A stretch of 44,345 bases of DNA, taken from the NCBI RefSeq assembly GCF_039535475.1, contig NZ_BAAAXG010000014.1:1-44345 (forward strand). Direction: 5' to 3'. The DNA is from Streptomyces showdoensis (lineage in GTDB: Bacteria; Actinomycetota; Actinomycetes; Streptomycetales; Streptomycetaceae). Shown in pieces: positions 1 to 6,848 of the stretch. The number at the start of each line of letters is the position of its first letter. Positions within the stretch are counted from its first letter, which is position 1. Both the position numbers and the translations under genes were made by a program. Under the pieces are notes generated by a model. It had not been told where the DNA came from, made no database searches, and worked only from the letters and a program-made list of their open reading frames with translations.

Positions 1-364
1 GCGGAGGTCTTCGGGCCGCGCAACGTCATCCCCAACTTGCGTGGCGGGCGTCGAGATGGCCGAGCCCTTCGGCTTCACCACCGTCGACGAGGCCATCGCC
101 TCCACCACGGAGGGCCTGGAGTACTTCATGTCGCGCGGCATCACGCCCCGCTTCACCACCTGGTGCCCCGAGCCCACCACCCCGCTCGGCAAGGCCAATC
201 CGGAGGGCGCCCCGCTGGAGTACCACATCCGGCTCCTGGAGGCCTACCGCGCGACCATGGAGGCCAACGGCCTCAGCTCGCCGCCCGGTTACGGCCCCGC
301 GGGCCCCGGCCGCGCGGTCTTCTCGGTGAGCTCCTTCATGGACAGCCTCCCCGCCGAGGACTGA
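1..364 (+). pseudogene. Radical SAM-like protein, C-terminal fragment with a frameshift
   Basis: Only the 3' end lies in the window. Frame 1 reads AEVFGPRNVIPN and stops making sense near base 37. From base 41 the next frame continues as VAGVEMAEPFGFTTVDEA and ends SVSSFMDSLPAED at a TGA at 362-364. Removing the G at 39 joins the two frames as NVIPN-FVAGVEMAEP, so one extra base is present. The GVEMAEPFGFTTVDEAI and FTTWCPEP stretches recall the C-terminal part of biotin-synthase-like radical SAM proteins of actinobacteria; this is from memory of the family. The iron-sulfur motif is upstream of the window. The break may be a sequencing error rather than a true pseudogene. Confidence 0.55.
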
Positions 365-383
365 GCGCCACCGGAGCACGACG

Positions 384-417
384 CCCGGACCCGGCCGCCG
401 AGAGCGGCCGGTCCGGG
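384..417 (+). terminator. GC-rich hairpin terminator
   Basis: The arms CCCGGACCCGGCCGC (384-398) and GCGGCCGGTCCGGG (404-417) pair with one bulge around a 5-nt loop CGAGA. The hairpin lies 20 bases after the preceding stop codon. There is no U tract, as is usual in Streptomyces. Confidence 0.6.
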
Positions 418-441
418 TGTCCCCCGGCGCCTTGTGAAATT

Positions 442-460
442 TCTTGCAGGATCTTGCAGG
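442..460 (+). promoter_or_regulatory. CTTGCAG direct repeats upstream of the sugar kinase
   Basis: TCTTGCAGG occurs at 442-450 and again at 452-460, exactly one helical turn apart, 29 bases before the kinase start. Direct CTTGCAG repeats are the known operator type of the LacI-family maltose/amylase regulators (MalR/Reg1) of Streptomyces. Use as a sugar-responsive operator here is inferred from that resemblance and from the kinase downstream. Confidence 0.5.
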
Positions 461-489
461 GCTTCCCCGGGCGCTGTTTGACTGCGCGC

Positions 490-1443
490 ATGAGCAGCGA
501 CAGCCCCAGTGATGCCGAGACCGACATCGACGTCCTCGTCCTCGGCGGTGCCGGCGTCGACACCATCGTGTACGTCCCCGAACTGCCCCTGCCCTTCGCC
601 GACAGCCACATGATCCGGCCCGGGATCGAGACCCGCGCCGGACAGACCGGCGACTTCGTCGCCCTCGGGCTGCACCGGCTGGGGTTGCGGACCCACCACC
701 TCGACCTGGTCGGCGCCGACCCCGAGGGCGAGCTCGTCCGCCGCTTCCACCGGGACCAGGGCATCCCGCTCACCGAGGTGCCCCACCCCGCGGGGACCAA
801 GCGGGCCGTCAACCTCGTCGGGCCCGACGGCCGCCGGCTCTCCCTGTACGACGCCACCCGGGGGCACGACGACGACCGGCTGCCCCCGGAGACCGTGAAG
901 GCGCTCGCCGCCCGCAGCGGGCACGCCCACGTCTCGATCACCCAGCCCTGCGCCCACGCCCTGCCCGCGCTGCGCGACGCCGGGGTGACGCTCTCGACCG
1001 ACCTGCACGACTGGGACGGCAGCTCCCCCTACCACGAGCCCTTCGCCCACGGGGCCGACGTGGTCTTCCTCTCCGCCGTCGCCCTGGACGACCCCGAACG
1101 CACCATGCGCGGCATCGCCGCCCACGGCCGCGCGTCCGTCGTCGTCGCCACCGCGGGTGCCGACGGCGCCTACCTCCTGGACGGCGCCGGGAGCCAGCTC
1201 GTCCATGTGCCCGCCGTCACCCCGCCCGCCCCCGTCGTCGACAGCAACGGCGCCGGCGACGCCTTCGCGGCGGGCTTCCTGGCCGCCTGGCTCTCGGGGG
1301 CGCCCGTGCGGGAGTGCGCGCTGCACGGCTCCGTGGCCGGGGCGTACGCCTGCACCGTGCCCGCGACCCGTACCGACGCCATCGGGCGGGACGCGCTCCG
1401 GGCGGAGGTGGCACGGCTGAGCGCCGCGGCCGGTGGTCACTGA
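490..1443 (+). CDS. PfkB-family carbohydrate kinase
   Basis: A 317-residue cytoplasmic sugar or nucleoside kinase of the ribokinase/PfkB fold, predicted to phosphorylate a sugar hydroxyl with ATP. The N-terminal part has VLVLGGAGVDTIVYVPELP (about 15-33) and the substrate-side glycine segment RAGQTGDFVALGLHRLG (49-65). The C-terminal signature DSNGAGDAFAAGFLAAW begins near residue 251, with D257 as the catalytic base and GAG as the anion hole. The ATG at 490 is chosen because the homology starts there, although the frame is open far upstream. The substrate cannot be told from sequence. The CTTGCAG repeats in the promoter suggest control by a sugar-responsive LacI-type repressor. An RNase H gene follows after 29 bases. 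Confidence 0.88.
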   Translation: MSSDSPSDAETDIDVLVLGGAGVDTIVYVPELPLPFADSHMIRPGIETRAGQTGDFVALGLHRLGLRTHHLDLVGADPEGELVRRFHRDQGIPLTEVPHPAGTKRAVNLVGPDGRRLSLYDATRGHDDDRLPPETVKALAARSGHAHVSITQPCAHALPALRDAGVTLSTDLHDWDGSSPYHEPFAHGADVVFLSAVALDDPERTMRGIAAHGRASVVVATAGADGAYLLDGAGSQLVHVPAVTPPAPVVDSNGAGDAFAAGFLAAWLSGAPVRECALHGSVAGAYACTVPATRTDAIGRDALRAEVARLSAAAGGH

Positions 1444-1472
1444 GCCGTCGGGGGACATGTCAGGATCGGAGG

Positions 1473-2177
1473 ATGACAGAGAAGATCATCGCGGCGTGTG
1501 ACGGCGCCTCCAAGGGCAATCCCGGACCCGCCGCCTGGGCCTGGGTCATCGGTGCGGGGGACGGCGAGATCGCGCACTGGGAGGCCGGACCGCTCGGCAC
1601 GGCGACCAACAACGTGGCCGAACTCACCGCCCTGCTCAGGCTCTTGGAGCACATGGACCCCGCCGTGCCCGCCGAGGTGCGGATGGACTCGCAGTACGCG
1701 ATGAAGGCCGTCACCACCTGGCTGCCGGGCTGGCGCCGCAAGGGCTGGAAGACCTCGGCCGGCACCCCGGTCGCCAACAAGGACCTCGTGGTGCGCATCG
1801 ACGAGCTGCTCGCCGACCGGCGCGTCGAGTTCGTGTACACCCCCGCCCACCAGGTCGACGGCGACCCCCTGAACGACGCCGCCGACCGCGCCGCCAGCCA
1901 CACCGCCCGCACCCAGGAACCGGCCGGCTCCGCCGCCGGCTCGCCGCTTCCGCCGCCGGAGCCCGGTTCCAGCCGCCCGGCGGCCGCCAAGCGTGTCCCG
2001 AAGGCGGCCGGAGCGACGTCCCGAGGACCCCGGAAGGCGGGCTCCTCGGGCGCTCCCACGCTCAAGGCCCGGTTCCCCGGACGGTGCCGCTGCGGCAAGC
2101 CCTACGGCAAGGGGGAGACGATCACCAAGAACTCCGACGGCTGGGGGCATCCGACCTGCACGGACGCCGCTTCCTAG
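1473..2177 (+). CDS. rnhA: Ribonuclease HI with a C-terminal Cys-rich extension
   Basis: This 234-residue protein hydrolyses the RNA strand of RNA:DNA hybrids. The RNase H core covers residues 1-145 with D10 (AACDGASKGNPGP), E50 (NNVAELTALL), D72 (RMDSQYAMK), H126 (TPAHQVDG) and D138 (NDAADRAA), so the DEDD set is complete. A Pro/Ala/Ser-rich linker of about 55 residues follows. A small terminal module has CRCGKPYGKGE, then WGHPTC, which is a CxC plus HxxC arrangement that could bind a metal. Canonical RNase HI is about 155 residues, so the tail is an addition. GGAGG lies directly against the ATG, an unusually short spacing. The gene may be transcribed with the kinase upstream. Confidence 0.9.
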   Translation: MTEKIIAACDGASKGNPGPAAWAWVIGAGDGEIAHWEAGPLGTATNNVAELTALLRLLEHMDPAVPAEVRMDSQYAMKAVTTWLPGWRRKGWKTSAGTPVANKDLVVRIDELLADRRVEFVYTPAHQVDGDPLNDAADRAASHTARTQEPAGSAAGSPLPPPEPGSSRPAAAKRVPKAAGATSRGPRKAGSSGAPTLKARFPGRCRCGKPYGKGETITKNSDGWGHPTCTDAAS

Positions 2178-2197
2178 GGCCCCTCGGGAGGGGCCTT
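2178..2197 (+). terminator. Hairpin terminator after rnhA
   Basis: GGCCCCTC (2178-2185) and GAGGGGCC (2188-2195) are perfect complements that start right after the TAG stop and are followed by TT. The innermost pairs probably open to give a usable loop. The remaining bases up to 2439 hold no convincing gene. Confidence 0.6.
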
Positions 2198-2439
2198 GGA
2201 CCATGTGAGGGATCGGGGTGAACCGGACATTCACCCAGCCGTGCGCTCGGGTTCGTGTGGGGTTCTGTTCAGGAGGCGCTGGGGGCTGCATACTGTCCTC
2301 CTCGCACCGGTGACGAACCGTTTCATTGCCCGTTTTGCCCATCCGGCGAAGTGGTCGGCATCCGGCGCGAACCTCACCCCGTCATTCCCGCCGTGATCCG
2401 GCGTGGGATGTCCCCTGCCCGTGAAAGACCCGAGGTTCC

Positions 2440-3165
2440 GTGCCAGTACCTGTAGTCCTTGCCGGGCGCACCGTGCGCCTGGAGCCGCTGGCCATGCGCC
2501 ACGCCGAGGGCATCGCCTGGGCGGGCGCACTGGATCGTGCGGCCTATGCCTACACCGCCGTGCCCCACGGCCTTGACGCCTCCTGCGACTACATCGCCCG
2601 CGCGCTCGCCGATCAGGCGGCGGGCCGGGCGTTGCCCTTCGCCCTGGTCAATCCCCGCAACGGCCGGGTCCTGGGATCCACCCGATTCCTGGAACTCGAC
2701 TACTGGCGCGGACCCCTCGTGTGGCCGCCGACCACCGGCACGCCCCACGGCGACCCGCTGACGGCCGTGCCCGACGCGGTGGAGATCGGCAACACCTGGA
2801 TCTCCACCGAGGCCCGCGGCACCGGCGTCAACACCGAGGCCAAGTACCTCATGCTGCGTCATGCGTTCGAGACCTGGGGCGTGCGCCGCCTCTCGATGCG
2901 GGCCGACGCCCGCAACAGCCGCTCCCGGGCCGCGATCGAACGTCTCGGCGCCACCTGCGAGGGCGTCCGCCGGGCCCACTCCCGCGGCCTGGACGGGGTC
3001 GTCCGCGACACCGCGTTCTACTCGATCCTCGACGAGGAGTGGCCGGCCGTGCGCGGCATCATCGAGCTGCGGCTCCCCGGCCTGCGCCCGCAGGGCGTCC
3101 TCGAACGGGCCTTCCCCGGCGAGACCCGGGAACACGGCGGCGCGGGCGAACTGCTGCCCGCGTAG
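2440..3165 (+). CDS. GNAT N-acetyltransferase, RimJ/RimL type
   Basis: A 241-residue acetyl-CoA-dependent acyltransferase; the acceptor (protein N-terminus or small molecule) is unknown. LAGRTVRLEPLAMRHAEGI opens the fold. EIGNTWISTEARGTGVNTEAKYLMLRHAFE (about residues 108-138) carries the acetyl-CoA binding turn, here in the RGTGVNTEA form seen in RimJ-like proteins. RLSMRADARNSRSRAAIERLGA is the typical closing helix. The start is GTG at 2440, with GAGG at 2432-2435. It sits alone between a terminator and a convergent STAS gene. Confidence 0.85.
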   Translation: MPVPVVLAGRTVRLEPLAMRHAEGIAWAGALDRAAYAYTAVPHGLDASCDYIARALADQAAGRALPFALVNPRNGRVLGSTRFLELDYWRGPLVWPPTTGTPHGDPLTAVPDAVEIGNTWISTEARGTGVNTEAKYLMLRHAFETWGVRRLSMRADARNSRSRAAIERLGATCEGVRRAHSRGLDGVVRDTAFYSILDEEWPAVRGIIELRLPGLRPQGVLERAFPGETREHGGAGELLPA

Positions 3166-3206
3166 CCGGAACACCCGGCGTCCCGCTCTGCCGCCCCGGC
3201 TCCGCA

Positions 3207-3273
3207 GGTCCCGCCCGGTCCGGCGCCGCCCGTCCGTCCGGCCGTGACAGGCCGGGCGGGACCGGGCGGGACC
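3207..3273. terminator. Bidirectional hairpin between convergent genes
   Basis: The 15-base arm at 3207-3221 (GGTCCCGCCCGGTCC) is exactly complementary to 3259-3273. The right arm lies in a run of three GGGCGGGACC repeats, so alternative pairings are possible. Its place between two convergent stop codons fits termination in both directions. Confidence 0.5.
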
Positions 3274-3297
3274 GGGCGGGTCACGGCGGGGCGGAGC

Positions 3298-3711
3298 TCA
3301 GACCGGCAGTCGCCCCGGCTGCCCCGCGCGGGGCGCCGGAGGCCGGGCGGCGCCGTCGGGAGCCCGGCCGCCCGGGTCGGGCACGGACGGCTCCGGGCGC
3401 AGTACGTCGTCGAGGCCGGCCAGCCGGATCAGCCGCAGGATCATCGGCTGGTCGCACACGAGGCGCCAGGCCGCGCCCCGCCCCCGCACGCGCTGCGCAC
3501 ACCGCACCAGGAGCCCGAGCCCCGACGCGTCGCAGAAGCCGAGATGGCGCAGGTCGACCGTGAGGGCGGTGGCCTCGCGGGTGAGGTCGTCCAGCTCGGG
3601 CCGGACGCGCTGCACCAGCACCAGGTCGAGCTCGCCGTACAGCTCGACAGTGGTCAGGCCCTCGCTCGACCGGACGGCGAGGTGCGGTTCGCGGCGTCGG
3701 ATCAGATGCAT
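3298..3711 (-). CDS. STAS-domain anti-sigma factor antagonist
   Basis: A 137-residue cytoplasmic protein of the SpoIIAA/RsbV type. Such proteins bind an anti-sigma kinase and release the sigma factor, and are switched by phosphorylation of one serine. LTTVELYGELDLVLVQRVRPEL starts the STAS fold. VDLRHLGFCDASGLGLLVRC carries the phospho-acceptor region, with Ser in DASGLG. A Pro/Arg-rich tail of about 30 residues follows. I chose the ATG at 3711 because GGAG stands 7 bases upstream; an ATG at 3786 is in frame but has no ribosome binding site. No partner kinase or sigma gene is adjacent. Confidence 0.85.
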   Translation of the reverse strand: MHLIRRREPHLAVRSSEGLTTVELYGELDLVLVQRVRPELDDLTREATALTVDLRHLGFCDASGLGLLVRCAQRVRGRGAAWRLVCDQPMILRLIRLAGLDDVLRPEPSVPDPGGRAPDGAARPPAPRAGQPGRLPV

Positions 3712-3874
3712 GGACACGCTCCAGTGGATCGGCCCCCGTGGGTCGAGGTTCTCGGCCCACGAGGAGGCAGACACGTTTCTCCACATCTGCCATCACACGA
3801 AGAGGTGAATTCGGCGCATTTACGCCCGCTTGTGTCCCGCACTCGCCCCGGCGGCGCCCCGCAGGAGACCGGCC

Positions 3875-4789
3875 CTAGACCGCCGGCGGCACGACGGCGA
3901 CCGGGCAGGCCGCGTGGTGCAGTACGGCGTGCGCGACGGAGCCCACGAGCAGGGTCTCGACCCGGTGCCTGCGGTGCCGGCCCACGACCAGGAGGCCCGC
4001 CTCCCGGGAGTCCTCCACCAGCCGGCCGGCCGCGTCGACGGGCGTGACGGTGGGGATCACCTCGACCTCGGGGTGGCGCTCGGTGAAGGGCCGCAGGCGT
4101 TCCTCCTGGCGGCGGGCGGTCAGGCCGACGAGCTCGGGGGTCTCGTCCGGCAGTGGCGGCGGCACCTGGAGGGCGGGTGCCGGAGCGCCGATGAGCAGGG
4201 CGGGGGAGGGCGGTACGGGATAGGCCGTCACCACCTCCAGCGGCACCCCGCGCCGCTTCGCCGCCTGGAAGGCGAACGCGACCACCTCGTCCGGGGTTTC
4301 GTCGGTGTGCAGCCCGAGCAGCACCCGCCCCGCCCGCGCCCCGCCCTCCAGTGACGCGGCCCGCGCCTCGTGCGGCACCACCACGACCGGGCAGGGGGCC
4401 GACGCGGCCAGGGTGCGGCTCGTCGAGCCGAGGAGCAGGCTCTTGAAGCCGCCCCGCCCCCGCGAGCCGACCACGAGGAGCCGGGCGTCGCGCGCGGCCG
4501 CGCTCAGGGCGTCGACCACGGACCCGTCCAGCGAGGCGTACCGCACGTCGAGCCCCTCGGCCTTCGCGCCGACGTGGGCGGCGAGCGCGTCCACGACGGT
4601 GTCGGGCATCTCGGGGGCGGGGCCCAGGGAGGCGATCCGGGCGCTGCCGAGCTGGAGCGCCTCGGGGCGGACGTGGGCGACGGTCAGCGGCGCCTCCAGG
4701 GCGTGGGCGACCCCGAGGGCCCATTCGAGCGCCCGCAGGCTGTGCTCGGAACCGTCCACTCCCACCACGACAGCTGTCTTCTCACTCAT
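3875..4789 (-). CDS. Universal stress protein with two UspA domains
   Basis: A protein of about 304 residues made of two tandem UspA domains. Domain 1 starts AVVVGVDGSEHSLRALEWAL and ends at the ATP-loop motif VVGSRGRGGFKSLLLGSTSRTLAASAPCPVVVV. Domain 2 starts RVLLGLHTDETPDEVVAFAF and ends LLVVGRHRRHRVETLLVGSVAHAVLHHAACPVAVV. Domain 1 has the full G-2x-G-9x-G(S/T) nucleotide motif, while domain 2 is more degenerate. Such proteins usually act in stress or dormancy responses. The start is ATG at 4789; a GTG at 4798 is also in frame. It is divergent from the Zur-box-controlled operon. Confidence 0.88.
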   Translation of the reverse strand: MSEKTAVVVGVDGSEHSLRALEWALGVAHALEAPLTVAHVRPEALQLGSARIASLGPAPEMPDTVVDALAAHVGAKAEGLDVRYASLDGSVVDALSAAARDARLLVVGSRGRGGFKSLLLGSTSRTLAASAPCPVVVVPHEARAASLEGGARAGRVLLGLHTDETPDEVVAFAFQAAKRRGVPLEVVTAYPVPPSPALLIGAPAPALQVPPPLPDETPELVGLTARRQEERLRPFTERHPEVEVIPTVTPVDAAGRLVEDSREAGLLVVGRHRRHRVETLLVGSVAHAVLHHAACPVAVVPPAV

Positions 4790-4846
4790 GCTTCGCACTC
4801 ATATCGGGATCATTCGATGCCTTTCGGATGCCACGCCGGATGCGCC

Positions 4847-4876
4847 TTGCGCGTTGTTAATGAAAATGATTATCGT
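4847..4876 (+). promoter_or_regulatory. Likely promoter overlapped by a Zur-like box
   Basis: TGAAAATGATTATCG (4861-4875) is an AT-rich imperfect palindrome, with 5 of 7 arm positions matching around a central G. It resembles the TGAAAATGATTTTCA-type Zur box of actinobacteria and is conspicuous in DNA of this GC content. A possible promoter is TTGCGC (4847-4852), 18 bases, then TATCGT (4871-4876). Zinc-bound Zur sitting here would block it. The six genes downstream encode a cluster-9-type metal importer, which supports the reading. Confidence 0.65.
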
Positions 4877-4921
4877 CTCGATTGTTCGCGCACACTCAAC
4901 ACAGCCCAAGGGGGGCTTCTT

Positions 4922-5572
4922 TTGCGTACCTCCATGCGTTCCCTCACCGTCCTCGGCGCCCTCGCCGCCGCCGTGTCCCTCGGCGGACTCACCGCGGCGC
5001 ACGCCGCCGGGACCACCCTGTCCCAGGGCCACATCGACGCCCTCGACGTCGAGTACGACGGCAGCGCGCTCCAGCTCCACGTCCACGACCACTCCGCCGT
5101 CCCGGCCGTGGAGTACGCGCCGGCCGACGTCGTCCTGCGCGCTCTGCCCGCCGCCGCGTACACCGTCCCCGCCGGCACCTGCTACAGCCACCTCGGCACC
5201 GCCGGCACGACCGTCTACCGCCTCCCGCAGGTCGAGGCCACCGGACTGCTGTGGCCCGGCATCTCCGGCGAGCACCTCGCCGCCGGCGTCTTCCAGGGCG
5301 ACAAGGTCCAGGTCAAGCTCGCCTCGGTGAGCGGCCCCGGCAAGATCATCGTCTACAAGAACGGGCTCTGCCCGAAGAACAACCGCTCCTTCGACAGCGG
5401 CGACGCCGCCCTCGCCAACACCCGGGACGTCGTCGCCGGCGAGCACGACCACGCCAATTGGGCCTTCACCAAGGCCGGTACGTACACCGCCACCTTCCAG
5501 GTGAGCGGCACGCTCGCGAACGGCACCAAGGTCGGGCCGACGTCGGCCGCCTACACCTTCCAGGTCGGCTGA
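4922..5572 (+). CDS. Secreted choice-of-anchor M domain protein, first gene of the metal import operon
   Basis: A protein of about 216 residues with a Sec signal peptide (LTVLGALAAAVSLGGLTAAHA) and one extracellular repeat domain of the actinobacterial surface-anchored type (TIGR03769 / choice-of-anchor M). It has no sorting signal, membrane segment or lipobox, so it should be released. The motifs are QGHIDALDVEY, LLWPGISGEHL, VSGPGKIIVYKN and EHDHANWAFTKAGTYTATF. The GH and HxH histidines recur in the next three proteins. TTG at 4922 is favoured because the AAGGGGGG ending at 4915 is 6 bases away; ATG at 4934 would leave 18. A metal-scavenging role is inferred. Confidence 0.82.
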   Translation: MRTSMRSLTVLGALAAAVSLGGLTAAHAAGTTLSQGHIDALDVEYDGSALQLHVHDHSAVPAVEYAPADVVLRALPAAAYTVPAGTCYSHLGTAGTTVYRLPQVEATGLLWPGISGEHLAAGVFQGDKVQVKLASVSGPGKIIVYKNGLCPKNNRSFDSGDAALANTRDVVAGEHDHANWAFTKAGTYTATFQVSGTLANGTKVGPTSAAYTFQVG

Positions 5573-5714
5573 CCCCGGGCCCGTACCGCCGAGAGGTGCT
5601 CCGGGCCCCACGCCGGGGGCGGGTCGGCCCGCCGCCCGATCCGCCCCCGGCACCGCCCCTCGCCCGACCCGAACGCCGCCCGCCGACCACCCACGCCGAA
5701 GGAGCCGCCCCGCC

Positions 5715-6848
5715 ATGCGGGCCCCACTCGCGCCACGCCCCGCCGTCATCGCCGCCGTCCTCGCGGCCGCCACCGCCGTCGTACCGCTCGCCGCACCCCG
5801 GTACGCGCTCGCCGCCGACCTGCCGGCGACCGAGGCGCCCGCCGGCGAGCGCACCGTCCTCGACGGCGGTCACCTCGACCTCGCCGCACGGCTGCGCGAC
5901 GGCCGCCTCGACTTCATGATCAAGGACGGCACGGTCGCGGGCCGCACGGTCTGGCGCCAACCCTCCGACGTCGTCCTCCACTTCGACCCCCGGCACGCGA
6001 TCGTCGTCCCCCCGCGCGAGGAGGTCCCGCAGTTCGAGGGCTTCGGAGAGCCGGGCGAACGCCTCTGGGTCGACAAGGACTTCGCCTCCCAGGAGGGTCT
6101 CCTGTGGCCCGGCTGGAGCACCATGGAGATCCTGCCGTCCGACCTCGCGGGCACCGTGAAGGTGAGCTTCCCGAAGATCACCGGGCCCGGCCGCCTGGTC
6201 CTCGGACAGTGGGCCGACGACCCGGAACTCGGCGTCCGCATCGGCGTCACCGTCGACGGCGCGAAACCGGACCCCGGCAGCGTCGACCTCCGGCCCTTCA
6301 GCCACTCCCACCCGCTGTGGATCCTCGACACCGAGGGCGTCTACCGGATCACCCTGCAGATGACGGCGACCCTGCCCTCCGGCGCGAAGGTCTCCGACCG
6401 CGAGACCCTCGCCGTGGCGGTCGGCGACGTCGACGCGTCGAAGGTCGTGCCGGGGGAGGGAGACGGGGGCGGCGACGGGGGGCCGGGAACTCCGGAACCG
6501 AGCGGGTCTCCTTCGCCGACGCCGACGCCGACGCCCACCGCGACGGCGAGCGCCACCACGACCCCCACGGCCACCGCCACCGCCCCCACCCCCACGCGTC
6601 CTCCCACCACCGGTCCCGATCCCTCCACCGTGCCCGGCGATACGCCGACCCCGCCCCCCGCTCCCGGCGGCACCACGACGCCGCCGGACCCGCCGCCCTC
6701 CGCCACGAACGCCCCGGTCGCGACCGGCGGCGGCCGGCTCGCCGCCACCGGGGCCGGGGTGGCGCTGCCCGTAGGGATCGCCGGTGCCGCGGTGCTCGCG
6801 GGCGGGGCCGTCGTCCTTCTCGTACGCCGGAAGAGGGCGGCCCGATGA
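5715..6848 (+). CDS. LAxTG wall-anchored repeat-domain protein
   Basis: A 377-residue cell-wall protein. It has a signal peptide (residues 1-33, ending YALAA), then one repeat domain with DGGHLDLAARL, LLWPGWSTMEIL, ITGPGRLVLGQW and HSHPLWILDTEGVY. A Pro/Thr/Ser-rich wall-spanning region of about 100 residues follows. The C-terminus is a sortase substrate signal: LAATGAG, a hydrophobic helix and RRKRAAR. LAxTG is the motif cut by class E sortases of Streptomyces. AAGGAG lies 10 bases before the ATG. The final base pairs overlap the next gene as ATGA, so translation is probably coupled. It shares its domain with the transporter's binding protein, which points to a role in handing on the ligand. 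Confidence 0.88.
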   Translation: MRAPLAPRPAVIAAVLAAATAVVPLAAPRYALAADLPATEAPAGERTVLDGGHLDLAARLRDGRLDFMIKDGTVAGRTVWRQPSDVVLHFDPRHAIVVPPREEVPQFEGFGEPGERLWVDKDFASQEGLLWPGWSTMEILPSDLAGTVKVSFPKITGPGRLVLGQWADDPELGVRIGVTVDGAKPDPGSVDLRPFSHSHPLWILDTEGVYRITLQMTATLPSGAKVSDRETLAVAVGDVDASKVVPGEGDGGGDGGPGTPEPSGSPSPTPTPTPTATASATTTPTATATAPTPTRPPTTGPDPSTVPGDTPTPPPAPGGTTTPPDPPPSATNAPVATGGGRLAATGAGVALPVGIAGAAVLAGGAVVLLVRRKRAAR

